A DNA stretch of 64,000 nucleotides from Ruminococcus sp. (GTDB lineage: Bacteria > Bacillota > Clostridia > Oscillospirales > Acutalibacteraceae), in the NCBI GenBank assembly GCA_017457955.1, contig JAFTGL010000009.1, positions 62,001 to 126,000 on the forward strand, in the 5' to 3' direction. The notes below the pieces were generated by a model that searched no databases, had not been told where the DNA came from, and saw only the letters and a list, made by a program, of their open reading frames with translations. A program made the translations under genes and the position numbers. Shown piece after piece: positions 29,991 through 39,479 of the stretch; the stretch's first letter is position 1; every line of letters begins with the position of its first letter.

Positions 29991-30284
29991 TCAGTTTTGG
30001 TCGGACAGGATCAATTTTTGAAATTGTTTCAGCACAGACTCCTTACCATCTTTTGAAAAATCGGCAACTACATCATAAACGGTATTGCCATACTCTTTGG
30101 AAAACTTGATACGATTCGGATTACCACCGATCTTATAGCCGGGCTGACCGTCAACTACGATATCTGGCGCTACTTCCTCCGCAAGATTGATAGGCTTTGA
30201 ATCATCAACACGCCCCGGCCCTTCGATATAATAACGAAAGTCCTTTGGTGTCCTTTGCTTCTTTACGCTTCTGTCAAACTTCAC
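29991..30284 (-). CDS. Small TnpW-like transposon-encoded protein
   Basis: 97 residues. The C-terminal ~45 (NTVYDVVADFSKDGKESVLKQF) resemble the TnpW domain found next to serine recombinases in clostridial mobile elements; function unknown, possibly an excision helper. The N-terminal half is charged with no recognised fold. GGAGAATCA precedes the ATG. It lies 70 bases upstream of the recombinase on the same strand, so they are probably cotranscribed. Confidence 0.65.
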   Translation of the reverse strand: MKFDRSVKKQRTPKDFRYYIEGPGRVDDSKPINLAEEVAPDIVVDGQPGYKIGGNPNRIKFSKEYGNTVYDVVADFSKDGKESVLKQFQKLILSDQN

Positions 30285-30430
30285 ATTGATTCTCCTTCGA
30301 TTCTACTTCATCATACATTCTACAGCAATCGCTTTATGAAGATTAGTCGTTTATGTCGAAGATTCATAAAATCTACAGTTAAATAACATATTATTATAGA
30401 AGCAGGCGGCAACACCGTCTGTTTTTCTTT

Positions 30431-30459
30431 ATTGCATTTCTTAGTCCTTTATGTTATGA
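30431..30459 (+). promoter_or_regulatory. Sigma-A promoter of the structured RNA
   Basis: TTGCAT at 30431-30436, a 17-base spacer, and TATGAT at 30454-30459. Initiation would be expected at about 30466, which is exactly where the closing inverted repeat of the RNA begins. Confidence 0.7.
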
Positions 30460-30465
30460 TAATTA

Positions 30466-30699
30466 CACCACATAATTTACAAATGAATATAGTCATATAC
30501 TAAAGATTCAATCTATAGGTGTAACTGCGCTCATTTTGCAATTACACTATTAATTGTTGCAAAGTTTTTTACCTTTGTAAAAAGCACTGGCTCTATCAAA
30601 CTTTGTAACAATGTAGATTGTATATGACTGTTTGTAAATTGTGTGGTAACAAGGAGCAAGTGTTTTTTGGCGCGGTCGCTCCGGTGACTGCGCTTTTTT
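30466..30699 (+). ncRNA. Candidate structured RNA with own promoter and terminator
   Basis: The ends near 30466 and 30647 are long imperfect complements: the ACCACA(T)AATTTACAAA side pairs with TTTGTAAATTGTGTGGT. Then AGTCATATA (30491) pairs with TATATGACT (30621), and CAATCTA (30509) with TAGATTG (30614). Inside are a GTGTAA/TTACAC hairpin (30520-30546) and a TTGTTGCAAAGTTT/AAACTTTGTAACAA stem (30555-30612). The folded core is ~180 nt and is followed by a terminator at 30670-30699. No open frame of note occupies it. It could be a standalone small RNA of 6S-like size or an attenuating leader for the SLOG gene at 30712. Class unknown. Confidence 0.6.
30670..30699 (+). terminator. Terminator at end of the structured RNA
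   Basis: 10-bp stem GCGCGGTCGC / GTGACTGCGC (two G-U) with TCCG loop and six T. GGAGC at 30653 could pair with GCTCC (30678-30682) as a competing antiterminator, which would fit regulated read-through into the next gene. Confidence 0.85.
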
Positions 30700-30711
30700 C
30701 ATTTACGGACT

Positions 30712-31260
30712 ATGATAGATAAAAGTAAAACCGCCCTTTTTATTGGCAACAGAGATTGTTACCAAGTCAAAGAAGCGGAAATTGAAAAAGCAATTATAGA
30801 AGCGATAGAGAACGGGATCGAGGTTTTTCTGAACGGCGGACAAGGTTGTTTTGATAAAATATGTGCAGCGATCGTTCACCGGTTGAAGAAAAGCTATCCC
30901 AATATAAAGAGTATTCTCGTCATACCATATCGGGATTTTAAGGTATTCAACGACAGCCTGTTTGATGAAAAACTCTATCCATTTGAAGAGCACACCTTTT
31001 CCTATTATACCTACAAAAGCGGAAGTCCGAAACGGAACCGTTGGTTAGTAGATCATTCAAGCGTCGCGATTTGTTATGTCTATCGCGCAGGCGGCGCTTC
31101 AAAAACGCTTGAATATGCACGGAAGAAACAATTGCATATTATAGATTGCTTGAACGATACCGATGAAATCGAAAAAGAAAAAAGCGACCGTAATGGTCGC
31201 AAAAACTTCGCAGAACAATCTAATAAGATAATGTTAAAAATATCCAATATATCAGTTTAA
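30712..31260 (+). CDS. SLOG-superfamily (DUF1273/YpsA-like) protein
   Basis: 182 residues. Rossmann-like start KTALFIGNRDCY, then FLNGGQGCFDKICA and YRAGGASKTLEYARKKQLHIID, the pattern of the SLOG nucleotide-binding superfamily to which DprA, LOG and YpsA belong. Members are linked to nucleotide sensing and to some defence systems. The last ~35 residues are charged and of low complexity. No Shine-Dalgarno sequence precedes the ATG; it begins 13 bases after the terminator T-run. A GTG-initiated 20-codon frame (30660-30722) overlaps its start and could couple translation. Confidence 0.75.
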   Translation: MIDKSKTALFIGNRDCYQVKEAEIEKAIIEAIENGIEVFLNGGQGCFDKICAAIVHRLKKSYPNIKSILVIPYRDFKVFNDSLFDEKLYPFEEHTFSYYTYKSGSPKRNRWLVDHSSVAICYVYRAGGASKTLEYARKKQLHIIDCLNDTDEIEKEKSDRNGRKNFAEQSNKIMLKISNISV

Positions 31261-31369
31261 TTATAGTAGAAAACTGACAATTATTCAATATAAATTGTAA
31301 TACTTTTGCAATTTTTGCTTACAAAAAACGCTTCGATTTCTTGTTTAAATTGCATAAATGATTGTATTT

Positions 31370-31388
31370 CCGTCAAAATTGCCGTCAG
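31370..31388 (+). repeat. Left copy of direct repeat flanking the integrase
   Basis: CCGTCAAAATTGCCGTCAG; 17 of 19 bases match the copy at 32511. It lies 40 bases upstream of the integrase start. Possible attachment or integrase-binding site. Confidence 0.6.
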
Positions 31389-31427
31389 TTACAATAGAAA
31401 GGTGCAAAGCACAGAAAGGGTGAGACT

Positions 31428-32510
31428 ATGCCAAAGAGAGGCAACAATATCTATAAGCGTAAAGACGGAAGATGGGAAGCGAGATATGTGAAGGGTATAT
31501 CTGCTGACGGGAAAAAGTTATACGGATCCGTTTATGGGAAGACTTACACGGAAGCAAAAGACAAACAATCGTTGTTTATTCATGATCATCTAACTACGCA
31601 TAAGCTCAATTCAATATCATTATCCTCACTAATGCACGAATGGCTGAATCATATTGAAAACACCGTCAAGAGATCCACATATCAAAAGTATTGCAGCATT
31701 GTCAAAAACCATATCGATACAAGTATCATTGGCACCTTACCGGTACGATACTTATCGGCTAAATCATACAGTGATTATACTAAATCAAAACTTGATTCGG
31801 GTTTGCTTTCCGCAAAAACTGTAAATGATATTGTAATCATAATTGGTTTATCGCTGTCCTATGCAGAAGAAGTATATGGCATTAAAAAGCCAAAGCTACA
31901 AAGAGTAAAAGAGTCTAAGAAAGAAATGAGAGTTCTATCTATACCAGAGCAGAAGAAACTGGAACAGTATCTTTATTATGATATGAATCTTTACCATTTT
32001 GGAGTTCTGCTTGCTCTTTATACAGGAATCCGCATTGGTGAATTGTGCGCCTTACAATGGGATGATATACGATCTGATTGTATAGTTATAACTAAAACTA
32101 TGCACCGTATACAAGATAATGATCGTACGATAATTGAAATCACAGAGCCAAAGACTCCTTCATCCATTAGAACAATACCCATACCTGCTTTTTTACAACC
32201 CATCATAGACGCATATCATCAGCCAAAAGGATATGTTCTTGTTAATCGAAACGGAAAATTTGTAGAGCCGCGGTTAATGCAGTTGAACTTCAAAAGGATG
32301 GTAGGGGATTGCGAATTGCCTAAAACAAATTTCCATGCTTTGAGGCATACATTTGCTACCAGATGCATCGAGGCGGGATTCGATGTTAAGTCACTGTCTG
32401 AGATTCTCGGTCACGCGGATGTCAACACAACGCTCAATAAATATGTCCATTCATCGTTTGAATTAAAGCAAGAGAACATGAAGCGGCTAAAGCCGATAGT
32501 AAATCTATAG
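31428..32510 (+). CDS. Tyrosine recombinase / phage-type integrase
   Basis: 360 residues. The N-terminal arm-binding domain (NIYKRKDGRWEARYVKG...) resembles AP2-like domains of Tn916-type integrases, followed by the SAM-like core-binding domain. Catalytic residues are visible: R202 in YTGIRIGELCAL, H303 and R306 in HALRHTFATR, H329 in LGHADV, and Y339 in NKYVHS. It should integrate or excise a mobile element. AGAAAGGGTGAG precedes the ATG. Moderately AT-rich, like the operon downstream and unlike the recombinase to the left. Confidence 0.92.
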   Translation: MPKRGNNIYKRKDGRWEARYVKGISADGKKLYGSVYGKTYTEAKDKQSLFIHDHLTTHKLNSISLSSLMHEWLNHIENTVKRSTYQKYCSIVKNHIDTSIIGTLPVRYLSAKSYSDYTKSKLDSGLLSAKTVNDIVIIIGLSLSYAEEVYGIKKPKLQRVKESKKEMRVLSIPEQKKLEQYLYYDMNLYHFGVLLALYTGIRIGELCALQWDDIRSDCIVITKTMHRIQDNDRTIIEITEPKTPSSIRTIPIPAFLQPIIDAYHQPKGYVLVNRNGKFVEPRLMQLNFKRMVGDCELPKTNFHALRHTFATRCIEAGFDVKSLSEILGHADVNTTLNKYVHSSFELKQENMKRLKPIVNL

Positions 32511-32529
32511 CCGTCAAAATTATCGTCAG
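32511..32529 (+). repeat. Right copy of direct repeat flanking the integrase
   Basis: CCGTCAAAATTATCGTCAG begins immediately after the integrase stop codon. With the left copy it encloses about 1.1 kb containing only the integrase. It partly overlaps the integrase terminator. Confidence 0.6.
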
Positions 32530-32565
32530 ATCAGCAGTTTTCACCACTGTTGGTCTGAATTTTTC
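32526..32565 (+). terminator. Integrase terminator
   Basis: 13-bp stem TCAGATCAGCAGT / ACTGTTGGTCTGA (with G-U pairs), 7-base loop, followed by ATTTTT. Confidence 0.8.
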
Positions 32566-32635
32566 AATATTTTACTGTTATTAGATTGATAAGCGAAGTT
32601 TCAGGGATTAGCCTCTATTTTACATTCTATGTATA

Positions 32636-32663
32636 TTGTTGCGCTGTATGCACGTTATATAAT
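32636..32663 (+). promoter_or_regulatory. Candidate promoter of the bacteriolytic operon
   Basis: TTGTTG (32636-32641), 16-base spacer, perfect TATAAT (32658-32663), 25 bases before the first start codon. No other promoter is needed for the five genes to 44286, whose gaps are 14-25 bases. Confidence 0.6.
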
Positions 32664-32688
32664 TTTTTAATGAAGGTTGTGGTCGAAC

Positions 32689-35600
32689 ATGACGAAAATT
32701 CGTAAGTCTTTTTTAACAAAAGCAGTGTCATTGTTGCTGATATTGGTAATGATGATATCTATTATGCCTTTTGCGGAGATATCCGTTAGCGCAAAAACCT
32801 CTGCCGATTTTTCAATTAGTGATAACGGAATAGCGTTTATTTGTGCAAGAGAAGGGTTCCATTCGAATTGTTATAAAGACAATACTCAATCATCTATTGG
32901 ATATGGTACTAAATGTACGGGTTCCTCGGTTCAGCCTCATACTTCAGGTTCACACTCAATAACAAGGGAACGAGCGTTAGCAGAAATGAAGTCACAGGTC
33001 GATTCGACCTATTCTCCTAGAGTTCGTTGTCAAACTACTGGTATCACAATGAACCAAACCCAATTTGACGCATTAGTTAGCTTGTGTTACAACACTGGAG
33101 GCGGAACTACGATTATTTCTAATTCACCCCTAGTAAAGTATCTTCGAGGTTCCTATTCTGAGTCTCAAGCTCGTACTGCGTATTCTTGCTATTATGTAAA
33201 ATCTGGAGGGACAACTCTTCAAGGATTGATTAACAGAAGGAACGCAGAAGCCGATTTATTCTTCAGCGGTTCTTCTCCTGATCCAGTCGATTTTGAGATT
33301 GACACAAGATATCCTACTCCTATTACAGCTTACCCTGCAGCTAACTCCGGAAAAATTACTGTCTACAACAATAGTCTAACAGCATACTCCCAAAGCACAC
33401 GTTTTATAGCTTGGGATGACAAATGTACAATTAATGCCATCTATACTAATGGTTATTGTAATGTTACATACCCTTCTGGTAATAGTACTCACACAGAGTT
33501 TGTTAAGACATCTGATTTTATACCTAATGGTGTAACTCCTTATTCTTGGCATTCTAACGAAAATAAAAACACGTTTATTCGGTCAGATTTAAACTCCCTT
33601 TTTGGATCAATATCGTCGTCTGATTATTGTACTATTGTCGGAAAAAATGGCAATACAATTCAAATCATTTATCCACTTGATGCAGGTGGATTTAAACTTG
33701 GATGGGTAGATGCAACTGTTGTACCTGCCAGCGATTTTCCGACGCCAATGATAGATACACTGCATCATCCAGTAACATCTACGCACACGCTTCCCTCGAT
33801 TCGATGGGCGACACTTATGGTCAAGTGTTTCCTGATGATCGATGCACTCTTACTTCTGTAAGTGTGAGTGGAGGCTGGGTATATGTTACTTATCCTCTTA
33901 CTGGAGGCGGTTCAAAATCTGGATATGTTTACCTGAACGATTTTGTTCCGGACAGTTCAAGACTAACCCATTTCTATGATACAACTGTAACTCAGCAGAC
34001 TGACACATTTAGAAAATCAGATATGGCAGAAAACTTTGGTTGGGTTAGTGTGGGAGATGTCATAACGGTTGTAGGTAAGTCCGGTAATAAACTTCAAGTT
34101 CTTTATCCTGTTGACGATCAATATGGTGGCGGATATAAGATTGCTTGGATCTATAACACCTATATCAAAAAGAATCTGACCGGAATCTCTGTGACTTCTC
34201 AACTCTCTAAAACAACTTATCTTGAAGGCGAGAACCTAAGCACAAGTGGTCTTGTGATCACAGCAAGCTATGACGATGGTTCGACCGCGAATGTAACTGG
34301 TTCTTGCTCTTTCAGTGGCTATGACAGTACTCCGGGAGTAAAAACTGTTACAGTTACATATAGTGGAAAGCAGACTGCTTTTACCGTTAATGTTGCAACA
34401 AAAACACCTACAGCATTAACCATAGTTGGATTGCCGAATAAAACAGACTATCAAGTCGGCGATTCTCCAGATTTTTCAGGATTGGATGTAAAAGTTGAAT
34501 ATGATAATGGAACTGAAGAAATTATTAGTGGATTTGACCTGATATATGATGAAAACATCACTGCTACAACCGGTTCAAAGGATGTAACTGTTAGTTATAT
34601 GTATAACAACAAGGTAGTTAGTTCAACTTTTGCTATTAATGTCATTAAGAATAATGAGATATATGTAAATGCTGTTTCAGTTAATACATTACCAAATAAA
34701 ACTACATATAAGATAGGTGAGTCTTTTAACTCCACTGGACTTTCAATAAAAGTTGAATACAGCAATGGAGATTCAGAAATCATAAGCACTGGTTTTGAGC
34801 TGAAGGGTTTTAATTCATCTTCTTCTGGGAAAAAGACTATTACAGTATCATATAAGACAAAGCAGACAACTTTTTCTGTGACGGTATCTGATGAAGTTGA
34901 TGAAAATGCACCTTTAATTAGTTTGAATGATACATCTGCGGTTTTAAATGATAGCTTTGTGGTCGATTTGTCAATTACAAATAATCCGGGGATTACAGCT
35001 CTGCAAGTGGAAATTGAATTTGATGAAGATGTATTAGAACTAAAGAAGGTATCCCACAAGAATCTATTTGAAAATATTTCAACAGGAGGCCAAAGTCTCA
35101 CAAGTCCGTATAAAATATCTTGGTTTTCTCAGTCTTCCAAGAACGAAACAGCAAATGGCATATTTGCACAATTGGAGTTTAAGTTCAAGGAAAATGTGAC
35201 TGTTGAGAATACTACCATCACAATCTGTTATGATGAGGAAAACATATTCGATACAGAATTTAACAACATTTCGTTCCAGACTAGAAACAGTGTAGTTTCT
35301 CTGAATAAGGTTAAGTACGGTGATGTTAATGATGACAAAACCATTAACATGAAAGATATTGTTCTGCTCCAACAATACCTGAACAAATATCAAGTAACCA
35401 TAAATCAGGAAGCTTCGGATATTTTTTATGACAGTAAGATTAACATGAAAGATATCGCTGTGCTTCAGCAGTACCTTAATGGATACGATGTGACATTAGG
35501 AAAACCGAGCGGAGCTGAAAGCAACGATACTTATACAAGTTTTGTTTATGGTTCATCAGAGCTTGGTAGGGACTTAGTATGTCACGCATTTACACCTAAA

Positions 35601-36647
35601 CAGTATAATGACACAGTCCTTCTGAATTTTGCCATTCATGGTTTTGAAGATGAATATGATCATGATGGGCAAGTGTTAGTTGATAATGCGAATAAACTAA
35701 TAGAATACTATAAAGCAAATCCTGATAAATTGGGAAGCACCCGACTATTAATTATTCCGAGTGCAAATCCGGATGGCTTGATTGACGGCTATGATAATGA
35801 CGCATTCGGAAGATGCAACGCGAATGGAATAGACCTAAATCGTGATTTCGATGCAAATTATATTTCGCAGTCAACGCCCAGATACTATACACCGTCTGCC
35901 TTTTCAGCTTCGGAATCTAGAGCGTTAAGAGATTTAGTTCTAGAATACTCGCCTACGGTTGTTCTTGATATTCACGGATGGTTAGATGAAACCATAGGTG
36001 ATTATGAGATCGGCCAGATTTTTGAAGAAGAGATGGATTTACAGCATTATGTAGGCTTTACCAATTACAACGCAAGAGGCTACTTCGCAAATTGGGCGCA
36101 TCAACAGGGAGCTCTTGGTCTGTTGGTAGAGCTGAAAAGTTCAAATAATGTTCAGTATGAAAAGCTGGTAACTTCCATCAACAGAATCCTCAATAAGGAT
36201 TACGAATACTCAGATACAGACAGTAGATTCTCCGAATTTGAGAGTATTGAATGCTATACGCTTACAAAAGATCGTTCCGATACATTCAAATACTTTGATA
36301 AGCCCTACTCTGCAGCAAGCTATATCGACGGAAAAACCGATCTTGTAACCATCTTCAAGGTTTATGATAATGGTTGGGTAAAGTGTCAGTATCCGATTGT
36401 AAACGGGTATAAGACGGCATATTGTAAACTTGAAGCGTTTATTGACGCAGACAATGTGCTCGACGAGTTTTACGAGTACAGTGTAAGTGCAAATACAAGT
36501 GTCTATAAATGTTCAGATTTGAGTGAATCATTCGGTACTGTCTATCCTACAGATAAGATAACGGTAATAGCAGAAACTGAAAGCGCATTACAAATCATTT
36601 ACCCATTAGATAATGGCGGTTATAAAATGGGATGGATTACAAAATAA
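32689..36647 (+). pseudogene. GH24 lysozyme - SH3 - Ig - cohesin - dockerin - M14 peptidase protein, interrupted by one frameshift
   Basis: One ~1,319-residue secreted protein split into two frames. Frame 1 runs 32689-33861: signal peptide ~1-35; GH24 lysozyme ~40-200 with catalytic E55 in CAREGF and D64; then SH3-like wall-binding repeats. Frame 2 is open 33702-36647 and resumes the same SH3 repeat (YTASSSNIYAHASLDS). It continues with three Ig-like repeats (to ~34890), a cohesin (~34905-35310), and a duplicated dockerin with NMKDIVLLQQYLN helices (~35320-35500). A complete M14 zinc carboxypeptidase domain (~35530-36200) has HGFEDE and DIHGW zinc ligands, LNRDF, and catalytic Glu in LVELKS. 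SH3-like modules end the protein. The break lies at ~33747-33760 and fits loss of one AATG unit. If real, it leaves a free lysozyme and a peptidase half without signal peptide; a sequence error is the alternative. Muramidase plus peptide-stem peptidase in one chain targets peptidoglycan. Confidence 0.88.
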
Positions 36648-36664
36648 GAGAGGAGTTATTAATT

Positions 36665-39454
36665 ATGAGAAAAAAGGCACTTGCAATTGTAGTAATGATA
36701 TCTTTACTATTTTCCATGTTTACTGTTGTCCCAATTATGGCAGCGGGAGCAAAATCTATAACCGTTTTCACGCAAACTGATAGTCGTTGGGGAAATCATC
36801 AGTATGGGTATAGTAATACAGCAGGAACACAAGTTGCTACGATTTCTTCTGGTGGCTGCGGTATTCTTGCTATGGTTAATGCGGTATATTATTTAAATGG
36901 TTCTTTTATTGAACCAGTTACACTTGCTGATTATTCTGTTCAATATGGATATAGAATTAATGGTGTAGGCACTTCTCTCGGTTTATATAAATCATTCGCC
37001 AATAACCGAGGTGCAACATACAATATTGAATATGTTGGTTCAACTTCGTCGTATAGTACCCTAGCATTTCATTTACAGTCGGGTTGCGTTGCTGTCGGAA
37101 GTGCTCCGGGGCATTTGATGGCTGTTGTGGACTATGATTCTAGTACTGGGAAATTTCTTATTTTAGATTCTTATAGATCAGGCAACAGATTAACTTATCC
37201 TGATTGGTATACTTGGCAAACAGCGAGCACTTGTCAGAATACCTATAAACTCAATTTTAGCAGTTTTGAAATATTACGTAGTTCAGCTCCTGATCTTGAA
37301 GTTGATACTTCATATTCAAAATACATGCCGCTGACGGCTTATTTGTCAACATCTTCAACTGTCTATCCTTGCGAAAGGAATTGTTCCTCAAGAACTGGTG
37401 GAGAGATATGGGTTACTGATAAGTGTTCAATTAATGAGGTATATAAAAATGGGTGGTGTCAAGTTACATATCCAGGTAGCGGTAGAGACAAGACTGCATA
37501 TACTGAATTGTCAAGTTTTATGCCAAGTAAAAATTTAGGCTTTGCACAAAAATCTGCTCCTACACAAATGGGTGCTTATAGTAGAGCAGATTTATCATCA
37601 AATATTGGTACAATCGATGCAGGAGATTCGTGCTTTTTGGTAGGGACCTCAGGAAATGCTACTCAAGCAATATATCCTACTAGTAATGGTTATAAACTAG
37701 GATGGAGCCTCTCTTCAAAGTGGAACTTCATTGAACCGGACGTGGATGAAAGATTCAATCCCTATTGTCCAATCCATTCTTATCCATTAAGCTCAGAGAG
37801 AATTAATGTATATAACAATGATTTTTCAACTTGGGATGGAATTAGTTATATTGATGGCGCTACGGATAATTGTACATTAAATAAAGTATATAAGAATGGA
37901 TGGTGTGAAGTAACATATCCTACCGCTAGCGGCTCAAAAACAAAATATACTCAGTTATCTAACTTTGTTAAAGATACTTCTACAACACCGGTTGTTTATA
38001 CTGCCAATACCAGAATCATTACTTATATACGCTCCGATTTATCATCTAACATTGGTTGGGTTGATACAAACGATGTGTTTTTCAAAGTGTGCGAATCTGG
38101 TAATGCCACACAAGTTTTGTATCCAGTTGATGATACATATGGAGGAGGATACAGATTAGCTTGGATTAGAACATCTGAATTGCCAGTTAATACTTATACT
38201 GTAATCTTCAATGCTAACGGAGGTACAGATGCTCCATCTAATCAAACTAAAAAGTACAATGAAGCATTGATTTTGAGTGAAAAGACACCTAAGCGTACAG
38301 GCTATTCTTTTATTGGCTGGGCTACTGAAGCAAATTCTACGGATGTGAAATATGCATCGGGGGCAAAGTATACCAATAATGCTGATATTACTCTTTTTGC
38401 TGTATGGGCTTTGGCTAAATGTAATGTTTTATTTGATTATAATGGTGGAGACGGCAATATTCAGAATATAGTAACAGAGTATAATAACACCATCAGTATC
38501 CCAAATGGTTCCCCTTCAAAGTCATTTCATATATATTGGAATTCTGGAGTCACAACCGACGAAGAACAGTCAACAGTTGTTGAATGTTCATTCTTGGGAT
38601 GGAGCACATCAAAATCTGCATCAATAGCAGATTATAAACCAGGTGATTCACTTAAAGTGATCAATGATGGAACTCTGTATGCTGTATGGAATAATCCGGT
38701 TATAGGACAACTTGAATCTCCAACTAAAGAAGGGCAAGAATTTTTGGGTTGGTATACTTCCGCAATAGACGGAACAAAGGTTACTACATCTACTGTGATT
38801 AATGATGATATTGTTCTTTATGCACATTGGGAGATACAATCTGAACCGCTTGATCCTACTTCTCCAAAATTTGTAGTATCACAAGTTAAAGCGCAGGCAG
38901 ATTCAACAATAACTGTGGATGTTTCAATTGTGAATAATCCGAGTATTACGTCATTTAATTATCAGATCACATATCCGGATACACTAACTCTTGTTGGAGT
39001 GGAATACAAAGATTTATTCTCTTCAAGAGCAACCGGCTCCAATAAAATGCAGAGCCCATTTACTATGTCATGGTTTTCTACAAATTCTGAAGATGAGAGT
39101 GCAAACGGAATTATTGCATCAATGACATTTAAAGTGAGTACAGATGCACAGGACGGAAAACATCCTATTACACTAGCCTATGATGAAGACAATGTGTTTG
39201 ATTCATCTTATGAGAATAAGCATTTTGATATCGTAAACGGATGTGTAGAGGTTGTTAGTTCTATACCCGGTGACATTAACGGTGATACCAAAGTCAATAT
39301 GAAGGATATTGTATTACTACAGCAATATCTTAATGGCTGGAGTGTTAGTATAGATGAAACTGCAGCAAATGTTAACGGAGATGCGAGTATTAATATGAAA
39401 GACATTGTTCTTTTACAGCAATACTTAAATGGATGGAACGTTGTTTTAAAATAA
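36665..39454 (+). CDS. Secreted C39-like peptidase with SH3 repeats, cohesin and dockerin
   Basis: 929 residues from the ATG at 36665 (AGAGGAG upstream). Signal peptide ~1-27. Papain-like C39 domain ~30-200 with C65 (SSGGCGILAM), H150 (APGHLMAVV) and D168 (LILDSY). Four SH3-like wall-binding repeats (~215-510), each with a KNGWCxVTYP or ATQxxYP pattern. Two InlB-type repeats (FNANGG...GYSFIGWATE). One cohesin (~735-865, FVVSQVKAQADSTITVDVSI). A C-terminal dockerin has two NMKDIVLLQQYLNGW segments. C39 enzymes usually trim bacteriocin leaders, but secreted forms with SH3 repeats are wall endopeptidases; I favour the latter. Having both cohesin and dockerin it can bridge other subunits. Confidence 0.9.
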   Translation: MRKKALAIVVMISLLFSMFTVVPIMAAGAKSITVFTQTDSRWGNHQYGYSNTAGTQVATISSGGCGILAMVNAVYYLNGSFIEPVTLADYSVQYGYRINGVGTSLGLYKSFANNRGATYNIEYVGSTSSYSTLAFHLQSGCVAVGSAPGHLMAVVDYDSSTGKFLILDSYRSGNRLTYPDWYTWQTASTCQNTYKLNFSSFEILRSSAPDLEVDTSYSKYMPLTAYLSTSSTVYPCERNCSSRTGGEIWVTDKCSINEVYKNGWCQVTYPGSGRDKTAYTELSSFMPSKNLGFAQKSAPTQMGAYSRADLSSNIGTIDAGDSCFLVGTSGNATQAIYPTSNGYKLGWSLSSKWNFIEPDVDERFNPYCPIHSYPLSSERINVYNNDFSTWDGISYIDGATDNCTLNKVYKNGWCEVTYPTASGSKTKYTQLSNFVKDTSTTPVVYTANTRIITYIRSDLSSNIGWVDTNDVFFKVCESGNATQVLYPVDDTYGGGYRLAWIRTSELPVNTYTVIFNANGGTDAPSNQTKKYNEALILSEKTPKRTGYSFIGWATEANSTDVKYASGAKYTNNADITLFAVWALAKCNVLFDYNGGDGNIQNIVTEYNNTISIPNGSPSKSFHIYWNSGVTTDEEQSTVVECSFLGWSTSKSASIADYKPGDSLKVINDGTLYAVWNNPVIGQLESPTKEGQEFLGWYTSAIDGTKVTTSTVINDDIVLYAHWEIQSEPLDPTSPKFVVSQVKAQADSTITVDVSIVNNPSITSFNYQITYPDTLTLVGVEYKDLFSSRATGSNKMQSPFTMSWFSTNSEDESANGIIASMTFKVSTDAQDGKHPITLAYDEDNVFDSSYENKHFDIVNGCVEVVSSIPGDINGDTKVNMKDIVLLQQYLNGWSVSIDETAANVNGDASINMKDIVLLQQYLNGWNVVLK

Positions 39455-39479
39455 GATCTTGTAAGGAGTGTGTTGGAAT

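Noticed and set aside
30466..30647. Firm assignment of the structured RNA as 6S RNA
   Set aside because: Size fits, but the internal layout is a three-way junction with all extra sequence on the 5' side, not the usual central bubble. Left as unknown class.
33702..33861. Programmed ribosomal frameshifting in the lysozyme-M14 gene
   Set aside because: No slippery heptamer or obvious downstream pseudoknot at the junction; a simple tetranucleotide deletion explains the shift.
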